DNA of 6,587 bases, from assembly GCA_017987055.1 (NCBI GenBank), contig JAGNUJ010000087.1, positions 1 to 6,587 of the forward strand, written 5' to 3'. Source of the stretch: Giesbergeria sp. Its GTDB lineage: Bacteria; Pseudomonadota; Gammaproteobacteria; Burkholderiales; Burkholderiaceae_C. This document shows, in pieces, positions 1 to 5,452 of the stretch; within the stretch, counting starts at the first letter, position 1, and each line of letters starts with the position of its first letter. The position numbers and the translations under genes are program-made. Under the pieces are notes generated by a model. The model saw nothing but the letters and a program-made list of their open reading frames with translations, was not told the origin of the DNA and searched no databases.

Positions 1-1133
1 CCGCCCAAGTCGTCCGGCACGGTGGTCAGGTAGCAGCTGGACAATTGCGAACGCAGCGTGCCGCTGTTGAAAAGAGTAGGGGTGCTGGACATGAAGTCAA
101 ACGACGACAGCACCTCATAAAACTCAATCGCCCGCGCTTCGCGGTCGGCTTCTTTCAGCGCCAAGCCCATCGCCACGCGCATGAAGAAGGCTTGCGGCAG
201 CTCGATGCGGGTTTTTTGGATGTGCAAAAAGTAGCGGTCAAACAGTGTTTGCAGGCCGAGGTAGTCAAACTGCAAATCGCGCGAGGGCTTGAGCGCATTG
301 GCCAGACGCGGCAGGTCATAGGTCAGCAGCTCGGGATCGAGCAGCTCGGCGGCCACACCTTTGGCGATGAAGGTGGGAAAGTAGCTGGCGTATTCGGTTG
401 CCAATTCGGCCTGCGTCACGTCTTTGCCCAGCACCTCTTTGGCGATGGTGTGCAGCAGCAGGCGCGCAGTGGCGTAGGTGTAGTCTGGGTCTTTTTCAAT
501 CAGCGTGCGCGCGGCCAAAATGGCGGCTTTGTAAACCTCATCGACCGGCACGCCGTCGTACAGGTTGCGCATGGTTTCGCTCAGAATCGGCGCGGCGTGG
601 ACGTCAGCGCCCAGACCCGAGCAGGCATCGGCTATCAGCGCTTGCAGGCGTTCGATGTTCAGCGGGTAGCGCTGGGCGCCGTCGGTGACGTGCAGCACCG
701 GGTGCGCGGGAGCCGCTGCCGCTTGCTGGCGGGCGCGCTCTTGGGCGTGGTGCTCGCGGTACAGCACATAGGCGCGGGCGACTTCGTGGTGGTCGCTGCG
801 CATCAGGCCGAGTTCGACCTGGTCTTGCACGTCTTCAATGTGGAAGGTGCCGCCGCTGGGGCGCGAGCGCATCAGGGCGCGCACCACGGTGTCGGTCAGC
901 GTCTCGACGATTTCGCGCACGCTGGCCGAAGCTGCGCCCTGCGTGCCGTGTACGGCCAAGAAGGCTTTCATCAGCGCAATGGCGATTTTTTGCGGCTCAA
1001 ACGGCATCACCGCGCCGTTGCGGCGCAGGATTTGGTAGTCGGGCAGTGCGCCAGCGACGCTGCCGTGCAAGACGGTGTCGCCCGTGGCGGTGTTTTCTAG
1101 GGGCGTGGAAAGGGCGTTCAGGGCTGACGGCAT
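1..1133 (-). CDS. nrdA: Ribonucleoside-diphosphate reductase large (alpha) subunit, class I, N-terminal part
   Basis: This is the catalytic subunit that reduces ribonucleoside diphosphates to deoxyribonucleotides in the cytoplasm, working with NrdB. Only the first 377 complete codons are present; the gene continues beyond the left edge. Residues about 33-128 look like an ATP-cone (RRNGAVMPFEPQKIAIAL). Residues about 146-230 look like a second cone-type region, the one that aligns with the N-terminus of E. coli NrdA. The N-terminal all-alpha domain follows, and then the start of the barrel with STPTLFNSGT (350-359) and SSCYL. Cys367 there corresponds to the redox-active cysteine C225 of E. coli. 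The ATG at 1133 is the only upstream start in this frame before a stop at about 1211, but it has no clear Shine-Dalgarno sequence. A promoter with NrdR-type boxes lies upstream. The family assignment is firm; the exact start is slightly less certain. Confidence 0.96.
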   Translation of the reverse strand, partial: MPSALNALSTPLENTATGDTVLHGSVAGALPDYQILRRNGAVMPFEPQKIAIALMKAFLAVHGTQGAASASVREIVETLTDTVVRALMRSRPSGGTFHIEDVQDQVELGLMRSDHHEVARAYVLYREHHAQERARQQAAAAPAHPVLHVTDGAQRYPLNIERLQALIADACSGLGADVHAAPILSETMRNLYDGVPVDEVYKAAILAARTLIEKDPDYTYATARLLLHTIAKEVLGKDVTQAELATEYASYFPTFIAKGVAAELLDPELLTYDLPRLANALKPSRDLQFDYLGLQTLFDRYFLHIQKTRIELPQAFFMRVAMGLALKEADREARAIEFYEVLSSFDFMSSTPTLFNSGTLRSQLSSCYLTTVPDDLG

Positions 1134-1167
1134 GGCATTAAAAAGGGGGCGGGGAGTTGGAGCGATA

Positions 1168-1187
1168 AAGCCTCCGGGCGGAGGCTT
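1168..1187 (-). promoter_or_regulatory. Perfect hairpin in the nrdA leader
   Basis: An 8-bp perfect inverted repeat, aagcctcc and ggaggctt, encloses a 4-nt loop. It lies between the predicted nrdA promoter and the nrdA start, roughly 35 nt before the ATG. Read on the minus strand the stem ends in TTTAT, which is too short for a convincing intrinsic terminator. It could be an attenuator-like or mRNA-stabilising leader structure, or a remnant terminator. The hairpin is seen directly; any role is inferred. Confidence 0.45.
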
Positions 1188-1215
1188 GTGTGGGTTGCAT
1201 TGCAGTCCCTATAGC

Positions 1216-1231
1216 ACACTATATATGCTCA
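1216..1231 (-). promoter_or_regulatory. Putative NrdR box, promoter-proximal (overlaps -10)
   Basis: On the minus strand the 16-mer tgagcatatatagtgt matches the NrdR consensus acaCwAtATaTwGtgt, as I remember it, at 12 of 16 positions. The downstream half (tatatagtgt) is strong and the upstream half is weak. It overlaps the proposed -10 of nrdA, where bound NrdR would block RNA polymerase. Its centre lies 31 bp from that of the second box. Confidence 0.68.
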
Positions 1232-1246
1232 CTTTTGGACTGCAAA
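1218..1246 (-). promoter_or_regulatory. Predicted sigma-70 promoter of nrdA
   Basis: On the minus strand TTTGCA (1246-1241) serves as a -35 and TATAGT (1223-1218) as a -10, with a 17-bp spacer. These match 4 of 6 and 5 of 6 consensus positions. This would start transcription near 1211 and give a leader of roughly 75-80 nt. An alternative extended -10, TGCTATAGG (about 1216-1208), lies just downstream. Both placements put the NrdR boxes over or beside the polymerase site. Confidence 0.5.
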
Positions 1247-1262
1247 ACACTACCGGTAGTGT
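1247..1262 (-). promoter_or_regulatory. Putative NrdR box, promoter-distal (perfect palindrome)
   Basis: The 16-bp sequence acactaccggtagtgt is a perfect palindrome. It has both conserved outer halves of an NrdR box (acaCwA and TwGtgt), but a ccgg core in place of the usual AT-rich core, giving 12 of 16 matches to the consensus. It sits immediately upstream of the proposed -35. Exactly 15 bp separate it from the other box, the tandem three-turn geometry known for NrdR operators. NrdR, the zinc-finger/ATP-cone repressor of ribonucleotide reductase genes, is the expected ligand, but its gene is not in this window. Confidence 0.72.
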
Positions 1263-1320
1263 ATCGCAGCCAGAATTGGGCCGCTGGCTGGGAGGCTTTT
1301 TCTGGTCTTTTTTGCCCTGT

Positions 1321-1380
1321 ATTTAAAGCAAAAACGGCCTCTAGCCCAATAGACATGTGCGCTACAAGCTATGAATTTAA
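1321..1380 (-). repeat. Intergenic terminator-like repeat downstream of ampD
   Basis: On the minus strand this starts 9 nt after the ampD stop and reads AATTCATAGCTTGTAGC, then a degenerate stem around CTATTGGGCTA, then AGAGGCCGTTTTTGC. From memory this resembles a short intergenic element dispersed in Comamonadaceae genomes (ATAGCTTGTAGCGC ... GCTAGAGGCC + T-run). In better-preserved copies TAGCGC and GCGCTA halves can pair. Here the stem is imperfect but the T-run remains. Its position suggests that it ends the ypjD-to-ampD transcript. The repeat identity rests on recall, not on a search. Confidence 0.5.
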
Positions 1381-1388
1381 GAGTGTTG

Positions 1389-1991
1389 CTAATTTGCTGG
1401 CGCTGGTGGGAGCAACCCTAGCGTCAGCACGGCGCCCGCAAAGCGCTCGTCACCCCATTGCAGCCGCTGGCGCAGCAGCGCCCAGTCAAACCCCGCGCCC
1501 GGATCGGCCTTGCGCCCGGGCGCAATGTGCTCGTGGCCGGCGATGTGGGCGATGGGGTAGCGCGCCGCCAAGTCGTGGCACAACGCGCCCAAGGTGGCGT
1601 ACTGCGCCGGCTCAAAGCGCTGGCCTTCCAAACCCTCCAGCTCAATGCCAATCGAGTCGTCATTGCACTGGCTGCGTCCCCGGTAGCACGACTGGCCAGC
1701 GTGCCAAGCGCGCTGCTCGCAATCGACAAACTGCCACAGCTGGCCGCTGCGGGTGATGAAAAAGTGCGCCGACACCTGCAGTCCGCGAATGCTTTGAAAG
1801 TACGGGTGCGCGTCCCAATCGAGCTGGTTGGCAAACAGCGCTTGCACATGGCCGCCGCCATATTCGCCCGGCGGCAGGCTGATCGAGTGCAGCACCAGCA
1901 AATCCAGCACCGCTCCGGCTGGGCGCGGGCCAAAGTTGGGCGAGGGCTGGCGCACGGCGCGGCGGTGCCAGCCGCCGTCCCAAGCACTCAT
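1389..1991 (-). CDS. ampD: 1,6-anhydro-N-acetylmuramyl-L-alanine amidase AmpD
   Basis: This cytoplasmic zinc amidase splits the lactyl-L-alanine bond of anhydro-muropeptides during peptidoglycan recycling. In some species its loss derepresses AmpR-controlled beta-lactamase. The 200-residue product covers the Amidase_2 fold. Zinc ligands are visible as His35 (VLHSISLPPGEYGGG), His153 and Asp163 (GHEHIAPGRKADPG). The catalytic Glu is Glu117 (SIGIELEG). There is no signal peptide, as expected for the cytoplasmic AmpD rather than the periplasmic AmiD type. The ATG at 1991 was chosen because it begins MSAWDGGWHR 7 nt after the pilR stop. Longer starts at 2018 and 2045 would run into pilR and have no ribosome site; 1991 also lacks a good one, so translation is probably coupled to pilR. 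A terminator-like repeat follows. Confidence 0.95.
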   Translation of the reverse strand: MSAWDGGWHRRAVRQPSPNFGPRPAGAVLDLLVLHSISLPPGEYGGGHVQALFANQLDWDAHPYFQSIRGLQVSAHFFITRSGQLWQFVDCEQRAWHAGQSCYRGRSQCNDDSIGIELEGLEGQRFEPAQYATLGALCHDLAARYPIAHIAGHEHIAPGRKADPGAGFDWALLRQRLQWGDERFAGAVLTLGLLPPAPAN

Positions 1992-1998
1992 GAGAGAT

Positions 1999-3516
1999 TC
2001 AGTGTTCGGCGTCGGCATGGGGTTCGCTGTCGTGGGGCGCGGCAATGTTCAGGCGGGCAATGCGGTAGCGGATTTGGCGCAGGCTGATGCCCAGCCGCGC
2101 CGCCGTGACCGTGCGGTTAAAACCGGTGGCGTGCAGGGCGCGCACCAAAATATCGCGCTCTTGCTGGTCCAGCCACGCTTGCAAGTCGTGTGGCAAGTTG
2201 GCATCAATCAGTGGGCAAACCTCACCCTCGGTAGCGGTTGTTGTTGTGAGCGGCGGTTCGAGCTGGGCGGGCGCATTGGCAGCGGCATTGGTGGGTGCTG
2301 TAGCTTCGATGTGTAGCGTTTTGCCATCGCTCAGGGCAACGGCGCGGTGCAGCAGGTTTTCCAGCTCGCGCACATTGCCTTTGAGTGGGTGGCTGGCAAT
2401 GGCGTCCAGCGCCGCCGGTGTCAGCGCTGGTATGGGTAGCCCCGATTCTTGCGAGATGCGCTGCAGCAGCGCCGCGCACAGCGCCGGCAAATCTTCGCGG
2501 CGCTCGCGCAGCGGCGGGATGGCTATTTCAATCACGTTGAGCCGGTAATACAGGTCTTGCCGAAAGCGACCGGCTTGCACTTCTTCTGCCAAATCGCGGT
2601 GGGTTGCACTGACGATGCGCACGTCAACGCTTTCTTCCTGCGTTGAGCCAATCGGGCGCACGCTGCGCTCTTGGATGGCGCGCAGCAGCTTGGTTTGCAT
2701 GGCCAGAGGCAGGTCGCCAATCTCGTCCAAAAACAAGGTGCCGCCCTGCGCCGCCTGAAAGTAGCCCGGCCGGTCTTGCGTGGCGCCGGTGTAGGAGCCT
2801 TTGCGCGCACCAAAGAATTCGGCCTCTAACAAGTTCTCGGGAATCGCGCCGCAGTTGACGGCAATCAGCGCACCGCTGGCGCGCTGGCTACTGGCGTGCA
2901 GCGCTTGGGCGACTAATTCTTTGCCGGTGCCGGACTCGCCGCGCACCAGTACCGGTGCCATGCTGTGTGCGATTTTGACGATGCGTTGCTTGACGTGGCG
3001 TATCGCTTCGGACGTGCCGACCAAGCGCGCCAATGCCGCGTTGGCGTTGTCGGGGCAGTCAGCTTTGCCATTGCCATTGCCATTGCCATTGCCATTGCGC
3101 GCTGGCGCTGCCTTGGCCGCATTTTTCGTCGCCAACATGCCGCCGCTGCCTTGCACCGCCGAGGCCACCACCAGCCGAAACTGCTTGGGATCGACCGGCT
3201 TGGTCAAATAGTCAAACGCGCCCGAGCGCAGCGCCTCCACCGCGTTTTCGGCTGAGCCATAGGCGGTCATGACAATGCAGCGCTCGGGGCGTTGCTGGAG
3301 TTGCAACTCTTGTAGCAACTCCATACCAAAGCCGTCGGGCAGGCGCATATCGCTGACCACCACGTCAAAGCGCTGCGCTTGCAGCAGCGTGCGCGCCTCT
3401 TGCACCGTGCCAGCCGTGGCGACGCGGTAGCCCTCGCGCAGCAGGGTCAGCTCGTACAGCGTGCGCAGGTCGGGCTCGTCGTCAACAACCAAGATGGAGG
3501 CGGTAGGTGCATTCAT
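1999..3516 (-). CDS. pilR: Sigma-54-dependent response regulator PilR (NtrC family)
   Basis: This is the DNA-binding partner of PilS; in the family it activates sigma-54 promoters of type IV pilin genes. The 505-residue order is receiver, linker, AAA+ and Fis-type helix-turn-helix. The receiver has Asp12/Asp13, phospho-acceptor Asp56 (SDMRLPDG), Thr84 and Lys106. The linker at 141-150 is five Asn-Gly pairs encoded by a hexamer repeat. The AAA+ domain shows Walker A GESGTGKE (193-200), the sigma-54 loop GSYTGA (240-245, usually GAFTGA), Walker B LFLDE (261-265), arginine-finger candidates Arg319 and Arg325, and GNVRELEN (380-387). The helix-turn-helix spans about 467-489. The ATG at 3516 sits 24 nt after pilS and has only a weak ribosome site. 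Another NtrC-family regulator is possible by domains alone, but the PilS neighbour argues for PilR. Confidence 0.94.
   Translation of the reverse strand: MNAPTASILVVDDEPDLRTLYELTLLREGYRVATAGTVQEARTLLQAQRFDVVVSDMRLPDGFGMELLQELQLQQRPERCIVMTAYGSAENAVEALRSGAFDYLTKPVDPKQFRLVVASAVQGSGGMLATKNAAKAAPARNGNGNGNGNGKADCPDNANAALARLVGTSEAIRHVKQRIVKIAHSMAPVLVRGESGTGKELVAQALHASSQRASGALIAVNCGAIPENLLEAEFFGARKGSYTGATQDRPGYFQAAQGGTLFLDEIGDLPLAMQTKLLRAIQERSVRPIGSTQEESVDVRIVSATHRDLAEEVQAGRFRQDLYYRLNVIEIAIPPLRERREDLPALCAALLQRISQESGLPIPALTPAALDAIASHPLKGNVRELENLLHRAVALSDGKTLHIEATAPTNAAANAPAQLEPPLTTTTATEGEVCPLIDANLPHDLQAWLDQQERDILVRALHATGFNRTVTAARLGISLRQIRYRIARLNIAAPHDSEPHADAEH
3067..3096 (-). repeat. Hexanucleotide microsatellite (5 x gccatt) in pilR
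   Basis: Five perfect tandem copies of gccatt on the plus strand encode (Asn-Gly)5 on the minus strand, in the linker between the PilR receiver and AAA+ domain. Because the unit is 6 bp, slippage would change linker length by two residues per copy without shifting the frame. Confidence 0.9.
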
Positions 3517-3540
3517 GGCAGTGGGTGGCTTTCTGGACGA

Positions 3541-5241
3541 TCAAATCACGGGGTGTGCAGCGGTGCTGGCACAGGCTTCTGGCAGCGCAGGCTTTTGCAT
3601 AAAGCTGCGCCCAGCGTTGCGAAAGTGGACGCTGAAGGCGTTGCCTTGGACTTCGCCGCGCTCGGTGCGTCGGCTCAGGCGTTGGTAGCTGATGGTGCCA
3701 CCGTGGCGTTCGCACAGCTCGCGGCAGATGTACAGGCCCAGGCCGCTGGAGCGGCTCTCGGACGAGAAAAATGGCTCGAACAAATGGCGCTCGACCGATT
3801 GGTCCATCGGCGCGCCATCGCTCCAGACTTGTACGCTGGCTTGGCCACCGCTGTGGATGCTGGTCAGCAGTTGCAGCGATTGCGGCGCGCTGCTGCGGTA
3901 GCGCAAGGCGTTGTCTAGCAGGTTGAACAGCACGCGGCGCAGGTGCTCGGGGTCAAATTCGACATGGATTTGGCCGGTGCCCAGCATGACGTGGGTGCTG
4001 CGCTGCGCTGGTGCTTGTTGGTGCCAGTCGCGCCAAATTTGCCCCACTGCGTCGTCCAGCGTAATGACGCTGGGGGTGCCGTAGCCAATTTGGTGCTGCA
4101 CGCGGGCAATGTCCAAAATTTCTTCGGTGATGCGCATCAGCCGGTCGGCATTTTTTTGCACCATGCCCGACAGGTGCAGGTGCGCTGGTTCGCGCAGGTC
4201 GTCGCTGAGCAGCGCATTGGCCTGCACGATGGCCGCTAGCGGGTTGCGGATTTCGTGCGCCACGGCGGCTGACATGCGACCCATTGCAGCGAGTTTTTCG
4301 GTGCGCAGGCGCGCCTCCATTTCGCGCAGGTCGTGCAAAAACATCACGCACAGGCGTTCGCCGGGTTGTTCGTCGTCGCCAGGGCTGGGCGCGGTCAGCC
4401 AAGTGCGCACATGCAAGCCAATCGGGCTGTGGCCGGGCGACAGCAGGCTGACATCTGACGCTTGCGGTGCGCTGTGCTCGAAGGTGTGCTGCGCCAGCTT
4501 TAGCAGCGGCTGCCACGCCGCGACCTGCGCCAGCGTAAACGGCTGGACGGTGTTGGCGATGCTGGCCAGCAACTGGCGCCCGGCCGGGTTGGCGACGCGC
4601 ACGGTGTGCTGGGCATCGACTACCAGTACGCCATCGCTGAGGTTTTGCATCACCAGTGCGCTGACTTGGGCTTGCAGCAGCGCTGCTTGCTGGCTGCGCT
4701 GCGCCAGTTGCTGCTCGCGCACCAAGCGTGTCGCTAGCAGGTGAACCAAAAATGACAGGATGAAGTAGCCCGTGCCAGTCAGTGCCGATTGCAAATAGTG
4801 GGGTGTGGCATCTAGGCCGCTTTGCACACCCAGCCACCACGCCCATGCCAGCAGCAGTAGCGTGACCGCCGCCGTGGTGCCCAGCGCCAGCGTCAACGAG
4901 CCGAGCACGGCGGCCATCAAAATCGGTATACCAAACAATGGGGTGAAGTTCAGTCCGCCGGTGTGCAGCACCTGTAGCGCGCACACCGCCAGCACATCGA
5001 CGCCAATCGACGCCAACCACTGTGGCCCGGCCGACGGCGCCGGCGCCGCATCTTTGCCCAGCCAGCGCAGCAGCACCGTGGCGGCCAGATAGGCCAGCGA
5101 GACCGACAGCTCCAGTGGCCGGGTGTTTTGGCTCAGCGCTTGGCCCAGCCCTTGCAGCATCAGCAAGGCCAGCGCCACCAGAATGCGCCCGGTTAAAAAA
5201 CCATGCCACAGGCGCAAAAAAGACGGGTCTTCAGCGCGCAT
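3541..5241 (-). CDS. pilS: Sensor histidine kinase PilS
   Basis: This inner-membrane kinase phosphorylates PilR to control pilin transcription. With the ATG at 5241 it has 566 residues. Six hydrophobic segments fill about residues 19-174, the PilS-type membrane domain. A coiled linker and a PAS-like domain (about 191-300, SDGVLVVDAQHTVRVANPAG) follow. The H-box is AAVAHEIRNPLAAI with phospho-acceptor His329. The N-box is NLLDNALR (440-447). The ATP lid is RSSGLGLYICREL (497-509). The D-box reads WSDGAPM, in which Ser replaces the usual first Asp. A GTG at 5283 would give 580 residues but lies deep in the preceding gene. The ATG at 5241 overlaps that gene by 11 nt and has no clear ribosome site, so translation is probably coupled. 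pilR follows after 24 nt. Confidence 0.94.
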   Translation of the reverse strand: MRAEDPSFLRLWHGFLTGRILVALALLMLQGLGQALSQNTRPLELSVSLAYLAATVLLRWLGKDAAPAPSAGPQWLASIGVDVLAVCALQVLHTGGLNFTPLFGIPILMAAVLGSLTLALGTTAAVTLLLLAWAWWLGVQSGLDATPHYLQSALTGTGYFILSFLVHLLATRLVREQQLAQRSQQAALLQAQVSALVMQNLSDGVLVVDAQHTVRVANPAGRQLLASIANTVQPFTLAQVAAWQPLLKLAQHTFEHSAPQASDVSLLSPGHSPIGLHVRTWLTAPSPGDDEQPGERLCVMFLHDLREMEARLRTEKLAAMGRMSAAVAHEIRNPLAAIVQANALLSDDLREPAHLHLSGMVQKNADRLMRITEEILDIARVQHQIGYGTPSVITLDDAVGQIWRDWHQQAPAQRSTHVMLGTGQIHVEFDPEHLRRVLFNLLDNALRYRSSAPQSLQLLTSIHSGGQASVQVWSDGAPMDQSVERHLFEPFFSSESRSSGLGLYICRELCERHGGTISYQRLSRRTERGEVQGNAFSVHFRNAGRSFMQKPALPEACASTAAHPVI

Positions 5242-5452
5242 CACTGCGTTGGTGCTCGGCGCAGCAATAGTGGCGCGCGCCACGGCTCAAGGTCTCGGAG
5301 CGCGGCAGGTGCAGGCCGCAGTGATCGCAGGCCACCATGTCTTGCGGCGGTGCCAGCGGCGGCGGTTGGCGCGGGGGCGCAGAGGGGCGGTTTTGGCTGC
5401 GCCAGTAGGCATAAAACACCACCAACACCAGCAGCAGCACCAGATATTTCAC
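5231..5452 (-). CDS. PP0621-type small protein, membrane-anchored with Cys/His motif
   Basis: This 73-residue protein has no established function; I recognise it as the small PP0621-type protein found next to pilS in Burkholderiales. One hydrophobic segment at residues 3-17 is followed by a proline-rich tether (23-36) and a compact domain. That domain carries Cys42-x2-Cys45, His48, then YCCxEH with Cys63, Cys64 and His67, which resembles a small zinc ribbon or treble-clef. The GTG at 5452 is well supported: it overlaps the preceding stop as GTGA, it has GGAG 8 nt upstream, and it gives the expected MKYLVLLL-type N-terminus. The 3' end overlaps pilS by 11 nt. Metal binding is inferred from residue spacing only. 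Confidence 0.85.
   Translation of the reverse strand: MKYLVLLLVLVVFYAYWRSQNRPSAPPRQPPPLAPPQDMVACDHCGLHLPRSETLSRGARHYCCAEHQRSDAR

Noticed and set aside
45..1100. Long open frame (351 codons) on the plus strand opposite nrdA.
   Set aside because: The minus strand here encodes an unmistakable NrdA. The plus frame is low-complexity in His, Gln, Arg and Val, as expected of an antisense shadow in GC-rich DNA, with no ribosome site or recognisable domain.
1294..1316. T-rich runs on the plus strand after a G-rich stretch, considered as a plus-strand terminator.
   Set aside because: No plus-strand gene ends nearby and no good stem precedes the T-runs; on the minus strand this is upstream of the nrdA operator.
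1190..1756. Plus-strand open frame spanning the nrdA-ampD intergenic region into ampD.
   Set aside because: It crosses the operator, the repeat and the 3' half of ampD, has no ribosome site and shows an Arg/Ala/Pro-rich shadow composition.
1458..2316. Plus-strand open frames opposite ampD and the end of pilR.
   Set aside because: Both minus-strand genes have complete catalytic or DNA-binding motifs in this stretch; the plus frames show no domain and mirror the minus codon structure.
4997..5016. Two tandem copies of the 10-mer tcgacgccaa.
   Set aside because: Only two copies, within conserved pilS coding sequence (membrane segment 3), with a unit that is not a multiple of three; it is probably coincidental codon repetition.
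5036..5047. GC-only palindrome ggcgccggcgcc.
   Set aside because: It is inside pilS at the end of the second membrane segment, encodes ordinary Ala/Gly/Pro codons, and such palindromes arise often by chance in GC-rich genes.
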